Below, one piece after another: positions 8,932 to 19,856 of a DNA stretch of 64,000 nucleotides (positions are counted from its first letter, which is position 1; each line of letters begins with the position of its first letter). The stretch covers positions 6,820,001-6,884,000 of the forward strand of contig NZ_CP047318.1 in NCBI RefSeq assembly GCF_009857135.1. Direction: 5' to 3'. A program made the translations under genes and the position numbers. Source of the stretch: Streptomyces sp. HM190. Lineage in GTDB: Bacteria > Actinomycetota > Actinomycetes > Streptomycetales > Streptomycetaceae. A model generated the notes under the pieces. It ran no database searches. It was not told the DNA's origin and worked only from the letters and a program-made list of their open reading frames with translations.

Positions 8932-9062
8932 CCCCGTCCGCGCCGCCACCGCAAAGCTCTGGCCTGGGATTTACGCAGCGAGTTTCCGAACGTGCCTCGG
9001 GCTCCGGGGTGTTGACGTACGTTCTCGGCCATGACTGACTGTGCGTACACCCTGCACAGCAG

Positions 9063-10478
9063 GTGAACCGACGGCATCACGCTCCGGGGAGGTGCGCCCT
9101 GCCACCGCTCCTCCGCTACCCGACGGTGGACGAGCTCTCCGCCCGCGCCGCGACCCTCGTCACCCGACACCCGCACCGCGCCCGGCTGCGCCGCGTGGGC
9201 ACCTCACGGGCGGGCACCCCGATGTGGCTGCTGTCCGTCGGCCGGGGCACCCGCCAGGCGCTCGTCGTCGCCGGACCGCACCCCAACGAACCCGTCGGCG
9301 GCGCCACGGCCCTGCGGATCGCCGAACGCGCCCTGGCCGAACCCCGGTTCACCGAGCACGCCGACACCACCTGGAACCTGCTGCTCTGCCTCGACCCCGA
9401 CGGCTCCCGCCGCAACGAGGACTGGCTGTCCGGCCCCTACACCCTCGGCCACTACTTCCGGCACTTCTTCCGCCCCGGCTTCCTCGAACAGCCCGAGTGG
9501 CTGCCCGACGGAGCGGCCGCCGCCGCCCTGCCGGAGACCCGCGCCCTGCTCGCCCTCCAGGACGAGCTGCGCCCCTTCTTCCAGTGCTCCCTGCACGGCG
9601 TCGACGTCGGCGGCGGCTTCGTCGAACTCACCCGCGACCTGCCCGGCCTCGCCGACCGGGTCGCCCGGATCGCCGAACGCCTCGCCGTACCCCGCGAACT
9701 GAGCCCGTACGACACCCTGTACTGGCCGCGCCTCGGCCCCGCCGTCTACCGGATCCCACCCCCGCGCCGCGGCGACCTGGCCGCCGCCATCACCGAGGCC
9801 GCCGTCGAGTCCACCTGGTACCACCCGCACCGCTACGGCACCCTCACCGCCGTCGTCGAGGCACCCATGTGGGGCGTCGCCGCCGTGGAGGACGCCTCGC
9901 CCCCGGCCGACGCCCCCGCGGTCCTGCGCACCGTCAGCCGGGCGCTGCGCCGCGACACCCGCCTGCTGGAGGGCATCCTCGCCCGCGTCCGCCCCTCGGT
10001 GAGCCGCGGCCCCGACGCCGCCCGGCTCCTCGCCCCGGTCGACGACTACGTACTGGTCGGCCCCGGCCTCGCCGACGCCTGGGACCCCGACGTCCACGAC
10101 GCCACCGGCCGCCCCCTGCCCCCGCTCGACACCGCCCGTCTCACCACCCTCGCCATCTCCGGCCGCCGGGTCGCCCTGCGCACCGCCGGACTGCTGCACC
10201 AGCTGGTGACCCGCGCCGGACACGACCCGGCGGGCGCGCTGCCCGAGCTGAACCGGCTCCTCGACGAGTGGTGCGCCGACTACCGCGACCACTACGGGGC
10301 CCGCTGGATCCCCGTGGCCCGCCAGACGGAGTACCAGACCCGTGTCGTCCTCGCCGCGTTCGAGCTGGCCGTCCGGCGGGCCCGCGCCACACCCGCCCGC
10401 GGCGGACCGCGCGCCCCGTCCCGTTCGGGTGAGCCGGAATGGAGTTCCGAGCCCGCCGTGCCGATGCACCGGGAATGA
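9063..10478 (+). CDS. M14-family zinc carboxypeptidase (paralogue A)
   Basis: A 471-aa M14-like hydrolase. The zinc ligands appear as H73 and E76 in GPHPNEPVGG and H177 in CSLHGVDVGG. A C-terminal Glu in TAVVEAPMWG is a candidate general base. There is no clear signal peptide, so a cytoplasmic location is likely although many M14 enzymes are secreted. The start is uncertain: GTG 9063 is used, but a GGGGAGG at 9087-9093 would place initiation at the non-standard CTG at 9099. Its stop overlaps the ATG of the inhibitor gene (ATGA), implying coupled translation. A paralogue lies convergently 420 bp further on. Confidence 0.82.
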   Translation: MNRRHHAPGRCALPPLLRYPTVDELSARAATLVTRHPHRARLRRVGTSRAGTPMWLLSVGRGTRQALVVAGPHPNEPVGGATALRIAERALAEPRFTEHADTTWNLLLCLDPDGSRRNEDWLSGPYTLGHYFRHFFRPGFLEQPEWLPDGAAAAALPETRALLALQDELRPFFQCSLHGVDVGGGFVELTRDLPGLADRVARIAERLAVPRELSPYDTLYWPRLGPAVYRIPPPRRGDLAAAITEAAVESTWYHPHRYGTLTAVVEAPMWGVAAVEDASPPADAPAVLRTVSRALRRDTRLLEGILARVRPSVSRGPDAARLLAPVDDYVLVGPGLADAWDPDVHDATGRPLPPLDTARLTTLAISGRRVALRTAGLLHQLVTRAGHDPAGALPELNRLLDEWCADYRDHYGARWIPVARQTEYQTRVVLAAFELAVRRARATPARGGPRAPSRSGEPEWSSEPAVPMHRE

Positions 10479-10882
10479 CGAACTCCACCCTCCGCGCCCT
10501 CCGGGGCTGCCTGCCGGCGGCCCTCGCCCTCCTCACCCTCGGCGCCGCCGCGCCCGCCGGCGCCGCCCTCCCGGGCAACTGGCTCTACGTCACCGTCACC
10601 CGCGGCGACGCCCGCTCCAGCGACACCCGCGGCACCCTGCTGCTGTGCGACCCGCCGCAGGGCCACGCCCGCGCCGCCGAGGCCTGCGCGGAACTGGCCG
10701 GGGCGGGCGGCGACGTCGGCCGCATCCCCCAGCGCAACGGCATGTGCGTACAGGTCTACGCCCCCGTCCGGGCCACCGCGCGCGGCGAGTGGGACGGCCG
10801 GCCCGTCGCCTACGAGCACACCTTCGCCAACAGCTGTGTGATGGCCGCCCGCACGGGCTCGGTGTTCGCCCTGTCGGGCTGA
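10475..10882 (+). CDS. Subtilisin-inhibitor-like (SSI, I16) secreted protease inhibitor
   Basis: A 135-aa precursor. A Sec signal peptide covers about residues 1-30 (hydrophobic PAALALLTLGAAAPAGA). The mature domain has the SSI fold signature: four Cys (58, 71, 91, 121) in the two-disulfide spacing, the motif ending GEWDGRPVAYEHTFANSC and a C-terminal SVFALSG. In SSI proteins the reactive bond follows the second residue after the third Cys. Here that segment is C91-V92-Q93-V94, so P1 would be Gln rather than the usual Met, Lys or Arg. The ATG at 10475 overlaps the TGA of the M14 gene, so expression is linked to a peptidase. Confidence 0.9.
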   Translation: MTNSTLRALRGCLPAALALLTLGAAAPAGAALPGNWLYVTVTRGDARSSDTRGTLLLCDPPQGHARAAEACAELAGAGGDVGRIPQRNGMCVQVYAPVRATARGEWDGRPVAYEHTFANSCVMAARTGSVFALSG

Positions 10883-10900
10883 CCGCGGCTCGGCGGCCGC

Positions 10901-12166
10901 TCAGGACCCGCCGTCACCGCGGGCGTGGGAGGCCGCCGCCAGCACCGTCCGCATCTGGTGCTCCACCTGGTCCCGCACCGGCACCCACCGCGCGCGGAAC
11001 CGGTCGGCGAACGAGTCGCTCCACTCGCCGACGAGCCGCTCCAGCAGCGGCGCGCCCGGATCCCCGGCGTCCACCAGCACCCGCCGCAGCATCGCCGCCG
11101 CCCGCAGCGGCAGCCGCCGCCCGAAGGCGTCCACACTGCCGACGTACGCCCGCGACACATCGGGCGGCGGCCCCGCCACCCAGTCGCGGGCGAGCCCCGG
11201 CACCAGCTCCAGCGCCCACCGGGCGGCTCGCAGCAGCGGCCCCTCGGGGCCCGGCAGCCGGGGCAGCGCCTCGTCGAGGATCCGCTCCACCTCGCCCGCC
11301 TCGTCGAGCAGCCGCCGGGACAGCCGCCGCAGCGCCGCCGTCGGCGCCGGATGCGGGGCGGTGTCGTCGACCAGGTCGCTCGCCCACATCGGCACCTCGA
11401 CGATCGCGGTGAGCCCGCCGTACCGGTGGGCGTGGTACCAGGTGCTGTGCCGCGCGTCGTCGGGCAGGCTCGGGAACGCCGCGTGCCCGGGGCCCGGCAT
11501 CACGAACACCCCGGGGCCGGAGGCGGGCCAGCCCGCCGCGTCGGACGCGCTCGTCTCCACCGGTATGCCCAGCTCCGCCGCCGACTTGGCGAACGGTTCG
11601 GCCAGCCCCGGCACGTTCTTCGTCAGCTGCACCCAGCTGCCGCCGAGGTCCGTGCCGTGCAGGGTCACCTGGAGGTAGGGCCGCAGCTCGTCCAGCACCG
11701 TCAGCAGCGCCCGCGTCTCGGGCGGCAGCCGGTCCGGCGGCAGCACCGCGGGCGACCACTCCGGCTGCTCCGGCGCGGCCGGCCGGAAGAACCCCAGGTG
11801 GTAGTCGAGGAGGGTGCGCGGGGCCGGAGCCCTGTGCAGACTCGCCCCGTCCGGGTCCGCGCACAGCACGAAGTGCCAGGAGACCCCGGTCCGCAGCTCC
11901 CGGTCCCGCGCCACGCGCTCGGCGAGCGCCAGCACCGTCGAGCCGCCCGTCGGCTCGTTCGCGTGGGCGCCCGCGACGACGAGGACGGCACGCCTCGCCT
12001 GCCCGACGGACAGCAGCCGCAGCGGCCGGCCGGCCCGCGAGACACCGATTCTCCTGAGGGCGCACAGGTGCGGCCGGCGAACCGTCAGCTCCCTCGCGCG
12101 CGACTCCAGCTCCGCCAGCGTGGGATATCCGGGCTCCAACAGCAGACCCACCCCCGTCCAGTCCAC
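10901..12166 (-). CDS. M14-family zinc carboxypeptidase (paralogue B)
   Basis: A 421-aa paralogue of the M14 gene at 9063. It is alignable throughout: YPTLAELESRARELTVRRPH against YPTVDELSARAATLVTRHPH, the zinc motif AHANEPTGG (H-x-x-E), the third ligand in TLHGTDLGG, and TAIVEVPMWA near the C-terminus. The start is ambiguous. GTG 12166 is preferred because GAGG lies 9 nt upstream and it begins just before conserved sequence; an ATG at 12262 would add 32 unconserved residues. It is convergent with the SSI gene (18 bp apart) and lies just downstream of treY. Confidence 0.8.
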   Translation of the reverse strand: MDWTGVGLLLEPGYPTLAELESRARELTVRRPHLCALRRIGVSRAGRPLRLLSVGQARRAVLVVAGAHANEPTGGSTVLALAERVARDRELRTGVSWHFVLCADPDGASLHRAPAPRTLLDYHLGFFRPAAPEQPEWSPAVLPPDRLPPETRALLTVLDELRPYLQVTLHGTDLGGSWVQLTKNVPGLAEPFAKSAAELGIPVETSASDAAGWPASGPGVFVMPGPGHAAFPSLPDDARHSTWYHAHRYGGLTAIVEVPMWASDLVDDTAPHPAPTAALRRLSRRLLDEAGEVERILDEALPRLPGPEGPLLRAARWALELVPGLARDWVAGPPPDVSRAYVGSVDAFGRRLPLRAAAMLRRVLVDAGDPGAPLLERLVGEWSDSFADRFRARWVPVRDQVEHQMRTVLAAASHARGDGGS

Positions 12167-12289
12167 CTGCGTCGACCTCACCGCGCCCGACCGGGCGGAG
12201 CGCGGGGATGCCTGCAGTGTGCGTCGGCGCACGGGGCGGATCCCAGGGGCGCCCGGAGGCATTCACGGCGACCGGCGCGGAGTTCGCCG

Positions 12290-14623
12290 CTACTCTGCGC
12301 CGACCCGCTCCAGCAGCGCCACCGGCAGCCCTTCGAACAGTTCAGCCACCGGTACCTCACCCGTGAACACGCGCTCCCCGCCGAGGACGTCGGCCCACCG
12401 GCCCGTCGGCAGGGCCAGCCTGGTGCCCGCCCAGCCGCCGGCCCCGGCGAGTCGCAGCGACAGCCGGGTGACCGCCGTGACCACCGCGCCGGACCGCGCG
12501 AACGCCACGCAGTGCCCGGCCGCCGGCCCCGCCGCCGCCAGCGGCGCGTACGTCGCCGCCTCACCGAACGCCTCCGGCCGGCGCCGCCGCAGCCGCAGCG
12601 CGGCCACGGTGACCCGGTGCTTGTCCGAGTCACCCTCCCGCGGGGTGAACGGCGCCCGGTTGTCCGGGTCCACCAGCGCCCGGTACTCGCCCTCCGTGCC
12701 CTGGTAGACGTCCGGCACGCCCGGCATCGTCAGCTGCACCAGGGCCGCGCCGAGGACGTTCGCGCGGATGTGGGGCGCCAGCTCGGCGCGCAGCCGCCCG
12801 GCGACCTCCGTGTCCGCCGCCGGGCCCCGCGCCACGAACGCGGCGACGGCCCGCTCGTACGCGGGGTCCTGCTCGGTCCAGGAGGTGTGCAGCCCCGCCT
12901 CCCGCACATGCTTGAGCAGCGCTCCCTCCAGGCGCTCCGCGTCGGCGGGCCCGAGCCCGAACGCCGTCTGCCACGCGGCCCACGCCACCTGCGCGTCCGG
13001 CGCCCCGGCACCGTCCCGCGTCACCTCCGCCAGCACGTCGGCCCACCGCTCGGGACACTCGCCGAGCACCGCGACCGCCGCCCGGACATCGGCGCTGCGC
13101 TTGGTGTCGTGCGTCGACAGCACCGTCCCGGTCACCGGCCAGTCCCGCTGCACGCGCGCGCAGTAGGCGTGGAAGTCCTCCGGGGGCACGGCGGGGCTGC
13201 CCGGGTTCCCGCCGACCTCGTTCGCGGACAGCAGCGGCACATAGCGGTAGAACGCCGTGTCCTCCACCGACTTCGCCCGCAGCGCGGAGGAGGTCTGCGC
13301 GAACCGCGTCCGGAACTCCAGGTGCTCCGGCGCGTCCACGAACCGCCCCAGCACCAGGTCCCGTACGACGTCGACCGCCCGTGCCTCCTCGGGCACCCTG
13401 AACGCCGTCCGCGCCTCGGCGGCGGCCTCCTCGGTGACGACCAGGGAGGCGTCCTCGCCGGCGTACGGCCGGTAGACCTCCATCCGCACGAGCAGCTCGC
13501 ACAGCGCAGTGCGCAGCGCCCACGGCGCGCGGTCGCGCAGCACCGGCTCCGGGGAGCGCTCGCACAGCCCGTGCGCCACCCGGGTGAGCCGGTCCACCTC
13601 CGCGGCCAGTTCGTGCGTGAGCACCTGGTACGCGGCCCGCCGTTCGGTCGCCGCCCAGTCGCCGCCCCGGTCGGGCTCGGCGGCCGTGAACCGCCGGTAC
13701 CGCTGCAGCAGCTCGCCCGCCCCCGCCGGGTCGGTGAACAGCCCGTCGACGTGCCGCAGCGCGTCGTACCCGGTGGTCCCCGCGACCGGCCAGGCCGCCG
13801 GCAGGGCCTCGCCGTCCGCGAGGATCTTCTCGACGACGGTCCACCGCCCGCCGGTGGCCCCGTGCAGCCGCCGCAGATAGGCCTCGGGGTCGGCGAGCCC
13901 GTCGGGATGGTCGACCCGCAGCCCGTCGACGACGCCGTCGTGCACCAGCTCCAGGATCTTCGCGTGGGTCGCGTCGAACACCTCCGGCTCCTCCACGCGC
14001 ACCCCGATCAGCTCCGAGATGCTGAAGAACCGCCGGTAGTTCAGCTCTGTGCGGGCCAGCCGCCACCACACCGGCCGGTACCACTGCGCGTCCAGCAGCC
14101 GCGGCAGCGGCAGCTTCTCGGTTCCCTCCCGCAGCGGCAGGACGTGGTCGTGGTACCGCAGCTCCTGCCCGTCCACGACGAACTGGTCGATCTCGTCGCC
14201 CAGCGGCCCCCCGAGCACCGGCAGCAGCACCTGCCCGCCCCGCGCCTCCCAGTCGATGTCGAACCACCGCGCGTACGGCGAGCCCGGACCCTCCCGCAGC
14301 ACCTCCCACAGCGGCCGGTTGTGCCGGGGCGCCATCGCCATGTGGTTCGGCACGATGTCCACGACGAGTCCCAGACCGTGCTCCCGGGCCACCCGGGCCA
14401 GCTCCCGCAGCCCCGCCTCACCCCCCAGTTCCCCGCGCACCCGCCCGTGATCGACCACGTCGTACCCGTGCGCCGACCCCGGTACCGCCTCCAGCACCGG
14501 GGACAGGTGCAGATGCGACACGCCGAGCGAGGCGACGTACGGCACCGCGTCCGCCGCGGCGGCGAACGGGAACGCGGGCTGGAGCTGGAGCCGGTAGGTG
14601 GCGCGAGGCACGGCAGACGTCAT
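12290..14623 (-). CDS. treY: Malto-oligosyltrehalose synthase
   Basis: A GH13 intramolecular transglucosylase of 777 aa. It turns the reducing-end alpha-1,4 bond of maltodextrins into alpha,alpha-1,1, preparing the substrate of TreZ. Features: N-terminal RATYRLQLQPAFPF; ASLGVSHLHLSPVLEA; DIVPNHMA; DGLRVDHPDGLADP with the nucleophile Asp; VVEKILADGEALP with the acid/base Glu; and a C-terminal TMPGVPDVYQGTE. Length fits the family (about 770 aa). It lies 70 bp downstream of glgX on the same strand, so the debranching enzyme and synthase are probably co-expressed. Confidence 0.96.
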   Translation of the reverse strand: MTSAVPRATYRLQLQPAFPFAAAADAVPYVASLGVSHLHLSPVLEAVPGSAHGYDVVDHGRVRGELGGEAGLRELARVAREHGLGLVVDIVPNHMAMAPRHNRPLWEVLREGPGSPYARWFDIDWEARGGQVLLPVLGGPLGDEIDQFVVDGQELRYHDHVLPLREGTEKLPLPRLLDAQWYRPVWWRLARTELNYRRFFSISELIGVRVEEPEVFDATHAKILELVHDGVVDGLRVDHPDGLADPEAYLRRLHGATGGRWTVVEKILADGEALPAAWPVAGTTGYDALRHVDGLFTDPAGAGELLQRYRRFTAAEPDRGGDWAATERRAAYQVLTHELAAEVDRLTRVAHGLCERSPEPVLRDRAPWALRTALCELLVRMEVYRPYAGEDASLVVTEEAAAEARTAFRVPEEARAVDVVRDLVLGRFVDAPEHLEFRTRFAQTSSALRAKSVEDTAFYRYVPLLSANEVGGNPGSPAVPPEDFHAYCARVQRDWPVTGTVLSTHDTKRSADVRAAVAVLGECPERWADVLAEVTRDGAGAPDAQVAWAAWQTAFGLGPADAERLEGALLKHVREAGLHTSWTEQDPAYERAVAAFVARGPAADTEVAGRLRAELAPHIRANVLGAALVQLTMPGVPDVYQGTEGEYRALVDPDNRAPFTPREGDSDKHRVTVAALRLRRRRPEAFGEAATYAPLAAAGPAAGHCVAFARSGAVVTAVTRLSLRLAGAGGWAGTRLALPTGRWADVLGGERVFTGEVPVAELFEGLPVALLERVGAE

Positions 14624-14693
14624 AGGGACCTACGTACCCGCCCGTGACGGATTGGAGCGCCCTGACACGCGAGGAGGCGTGGTTTTCCGGCCG

Positions 14694-16850
<2,157 letters not shown>

Positions 16851-17149
16851 GGATACGACTCTTCCCGTTGTCGCGCGCCGCCGGGGCGACTGTCGAAGGG
16901 AGTCTCCCCCAAAGTGGGGAACCAACGACGGCATATGTCTTTCTTGCCGCGGCGCCGTGCGTCACCCCTCTTCGGGGCGGGCACCCGGACCGGTCCACCG
17001 CCCACCCGCCCCGGAAACGGAACCGCCGTACGACAGGGGGTGGTTGAGAAACGACCTGTCCATCCGGCTGCACCGCCGCCCGCTCCCGGAGTACCCTTCC
17101 TTGATCGTTGAGTAGGGGTGGGCTCGGGTGAGCGGAAGGCGGTGCGCGG

Positions 17150-18388
17150 GTGGGCTCGGGAGGGCTGGAGCTGCCTCCTGGTGACGCGGGTCACGAGGGG
17201 AACTCCACGGATGTCCCGCCCGGCGCGGTGTCCCTGGCACGGCCGATGGAGACGGGATCCATCGGCCCGGAACTGGACTGGAACGCCGACGCCTGGCTCG
17301 AGGTGCGCACCCGCGCCCAGCGGGCCGGCCGCGCCTACATCTGGCTGAACCTCGTCGAGCAGCGGCTGCGCGCCGTCGTGGCCGCCGTGCTGCGCCCCAT
17401 CTACGAGCCGGTCCACGGCGACGACTGGGTGGTGGCCGCCGCGGGCCCCGCCGGGCAGGAGTGGGTGCAGCGGGCCGTCGCGGTGCGCGAGGTCAGCCGC
17501 CGCAAGGGCTATCTCCTCGACCCGGCCGACGACAACGTCCTCAGCTTCCTCACCCTGCCCCAGCTGCGCGAGCTGATGGTCCAGCACTGGCCCTGCTTCG
17601 AGCCGTACGTCGACGAGCGGCGCGACGTGGAACTGGCCCTCGACGAGCTGGAGGTCACCCGCAACGTCGTCTCCCGCAACCGGGCCCTGTCCGAGGCCGT
17701 CCTCGCCCAGGCGGAGCGGGCCTCGGCGAAGCTGCTGGAGATACTCGGCGCCGGCAGCGACGTGCCCTCGGCGCGCCGGCTGCCCGTCGACGCCGTGGAG
17801 GAGCTGATCGGCGACCGGTACGCGGACGTCGTCGCCGTGCACCCCGACCGGGTGCGGCTGCTGCGGCAGTTCCCCGCCGAGGACCTCTTCGGGGGCGCCC
17901 GCCGCCTCGACGCCATCGGTATAGGACTCAACCTGCTGGTGCAGAACTTCTCCGGGCGGCGGCTGGTGCGGCTCGCCGAGTCCGGCTGCCGTGTCCGGCT
18001 GCTGTTCCTCAACCCGGCCTCCAGCGCCGTCAAGCGCCGCGAGCGGGAACTCGGGATAAAGCGGGGCGAACTCAGCCGGGCCGTCGAGATGAACATCCTG
18101 CACATGCGCCGGGTCCGTTCCCGGCTGCGCGACCCCGGGGCCTTCGAGATCCAGGTCTTCGACGAGACGCCCCGCTTCACCGCCTACCTGGTGGACGGCG
18201 ACGGCTCGGACGGCATCGCCGTCGTCCAGACCTATCTGCGCCGCACCCGCGGCATGGAGGCGCCGGTGCTGGTGCTGCGTGGCGGCAACCGGGTACTGAA
18301 AGCGGACGAGAGCGGCGAAGCAGGGCTTTTCGATACGTATCGCGAGGAGTTCGAAGTGGCCTGGGCCGACTCCCGCCCGGTGTCATGA
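17150..18388 (+). CDS. SAV2148-family HEPN-domain protein
   Basis: A 412-aa protein of a family highly conserved in Streptomyces (SAV2148 type). The N-terminal half is helical (about 40-190, WNADAWLEVRTRAQRAGRAY and following) and is annotated in relatives as HEPN-like. The C-terminal half (about 230-400, FGGARRLDAIGIGLNLLVQN, GCRVRLLFLNPASSAVKRRE) resembles a ligand- or nucleotide-sensing domain. No canonical R-x4-6-H HEPN nuclease motif was found, so RNase activity is not claimed. The GTG at 17150 is used because the MGSGGLELPPGDAGHEGNST start is typical of the family; ATG 17246 is the alternative. It is divergent from glgX. Confidence 0.8.
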   Translation: MGSGGLELPPGDAGHEGNSTDVPPGAVSLARPMETGSIGPELDWNADAWLEVRTRAQRAGRAYIWLNLVEQRLRAVVAAVLRPIYEPVHGDDWVVAAAGPAGQEWVQRAVAVREVSRRKGYLLDPADDNVLSFLTLPQLRELMVQHWPCFEPYVDERRDVELALDELEVTRNVVSRNRALSEAVLAQAERASAKLLEILGAGSDVPSARRLPVDAVEELIGDRYADVVAVHPDRVRLLRQFPAEDLFGGARRLDAIGIGLNLLVQNFSGRRLVRLAESGCRVRLLFLNPASSAVKRRERELGIKRGELSRAVEMNILHMRRVRSRLRDPGAFEIQVFDETPRFTAYLVDGDGSDGIAVVQTYLRRTRGMEAPVLVLRGGNRVLKADESGEAGLFDTYREEFEVAWADSRPVS

Positions 18389-18391
18389 ACC

Positions 18392-18441
18392 GCGCCACAC
18401 CCCCGGAGCGGGTCCTGCGCCACACCCCCGGACCGGGTCCC
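18392..18441. repeat. 25-bp tandem duplication after the HEPN gene
   Basis: Two adjacent 25-bp units (18392-18416 and 18417-18441) begin GCGCCACACCCCCGGA and differ at two positions. They begin a few bases after the HEPN gene stop, in the 172-bp space before the exonuclease gene. Confidence 0.8.
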
Positions 18442-18560
18442 GCGCCGGGCCCGGAGCGCCTGCCGGGCACCGCCGAGCGGAACGCGGTCCTCGGACTGTC
18501 AGTGGCGCGTGCGATGGTGGTGACCACTGGGGGAGAGCACCACCAAGAAGGGGGGCCGGC

Positions 18561-19286
18561 ATGGGTTGGCACCGGCAGTTGCTGATCGGCTTCGACCTGG
18601 AGACCACCGGGACGGACCCGCGCGAGGCGCGCATCGTCACCGGTGCGGTGATCGAGGTCAGGGACGGGGAACCGGCCGGCCACCGGGAGTGGCTCGCCGA
18701 CCCGGGCATGGAGATCCCGGAGGAGGCGGTGGCGGTGCACGGCATCACCAACGCCCGCGCGGCGGCCGAGGGCAGACCCGCCGACCAGGTCGCCGACGCC
18801 ATCGCCGACGTCCTCGTCTCCTACTGGAAGACCGGCGTCCCCGTCGTGGCGTACAACGCGGCCTTCGACCTCACCCTCCTGTCCGCGGAGTTGCGCCGCC
18901 ACGGCCTGCCGTCCCTGCGGGACCGCCTGGGCGGCCCGGACCCCGCCCCCGTCATCGACCCGTACACCATCGACCGCTGGGTGGACCGCTACCGCCGGGG
19001 CAAACGCAACCTCGAAGCGGTCTGTGCCGAGTACGGCGTCCCCCTCGACGCCGCGCACGACGCCTCCGCGGACGCCCTGGCCGCGGCCCGGCTCGCCCGC
19101 GCGATAGCCGACCGCCACCCCAAGGTGGCCGCCCTCGGCCCTGCCGAGCTGCACCGCCGTCAGATCGAGTGGTATGCCGCGTGGGCGGCCGACTTCCAAG
19201 ACTTCCTCCGCCGCAAGGGCAACGCGGACGCGGTGGTCGACGCGACCTGGCCCCTGCGCGAGCCGGCGGACGAAACGGTCCGCTAG
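18561..19286 (+). CDS. DEDDh 3'-5' exonuclease (DnaQ-like)
   Basis: A 241-aa exonuclease of the DnaQ/epsilon superfamily that hydrolyses DNA or RNA from the 3' end with two metal ions. Exo I is GFDLETTG (D11, E13). Exo II is AYNAAFDLTLL with its catalytic Asp near residue 100. Exo III is AHDASADALAAARL with His and Asp. The motif PEEAVAVHGIT is also typical. A stand-alone domain of this size fits repair or RNA-processing enzymes rather than polymerase-fused proofreading. The ATG at 18561 is preceded by GGGGGG. It follows the HEPN gene in the same orientation by 172 bp. Confidence 0.93.
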   Translation: MGWHRQLLIGFDLETTGTDPREARIVTGAVIEVRDGEPAGHREWLADPGMEIPEEAVAVHGITNARAAAEGRPADQVADAIADVLVSYWKTGVPVVAYNAAFDLTLLSAELRRHGLPSLRDRLGGPDPAPVIDPYTIDRWVDRYRRGKRNLEAVCAEYGVPLDAAHDASADALAAARLARAIADRHPKVAALGPAELHRRQIEWYAAWAADFQDFLRRKGNADAVVDATWPLREPADETVR

Positions 19287-19374
19287 GAACCCTCCTTCCG
19301 GTGGACCCGTCATGGACGCACCACGGATCGACGCACGGACCGACCACGGACCGCCCCGGAAAGCGAGCAGCCGG

Positions 19375-19842
19375 ATGATCTCTCTGCGCGAGACACGCGA
19401 CAGCGACGTGCCCCGCTTCTGGGCGCACCAGTCCGACCCGGACGCGCAGCACGCCGCCGCCTTCACCGGCACGTACCACTACGACCGGGCGGAGTTCGAC
19501 GCCCACTGGGCGCGGATCCGCGCCGACGACGGCGTCGTGCACCGCACGATCCTCGCCGACGGCGAGGTGGTCGGCCAGACAGCGGTCTACGGTCCGCCCG
19601 ACGAACGCGAGGTCACCTACTGGATCGACCGCGCCCACTGGGGCCGGGGCATCGCCACCGCCGCCCTGACCGCCTTCCTGGACCTCGTCCCGGACCGCCC
19701 GCTGTACGCCCACGCGGCCGCCGACAACACCGGCTCGATCCGGGTCCTGGAGAAGTGCGGCTTCGCCGTCACCGGCCACGACCGGGGCTTCGCCCTGGCG
19801 AGGGCGGCCGAGATCGACGAGGTGACCCTCACCCTGACCTGA
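19375..19842 (+). CDS. GNAT-family N-acetyltransferase
   Basis: A 155-aa acetyl-CoA-dependent acyltransferase of the RimJ/RimL-like type. It begins MISLRETRDSDVPRFW and contains the acetyl-CoA loop in DRAHWGRGIATAALTAFLD (motif A, Q/R-x-x-G-x-G/A type) followed by NTGSIRVLEKCGF (motif B). The acceptor is unknown. The ATG at 19375 matches the family N-terminus and has GGAAAG upstream; an in-frame ATG at 19312 would add 21 residues. It is convergent with the phosphotransferase gene only 14 bp away. Confidence 0.88.
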   Translation: MISLRETRDSDVPRFWAHQSDPDAQHAAAFTGTYHYDRAEFDAHWARIRADDGVVHRTILADGEVVGQTAVYGPPDEREVTYWIDRAHWGRGIATAALTAFLDLVPDRPLYAHAAADNTGSIRVLEKCGFAVTGHDRGFALARAAEIDEVTLTLT

Positions 19843-19856
19843 CCTGAGTCCCGCGG

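Noticed and set aside
10925..14647. 1240-codon plus-strand frame opposite treY and an M14 gene
   Set aside because: No ribosome site or domain; it is the shadow of genes with complete catalytic motifs on the other strand.
17150..18388. HEPN RNase toxin
   Set aside because: No R-x4-6-H nuclease motif was found, and the protein is a conserved stand-alone Streptomyces family without a paired antitoxin gene.
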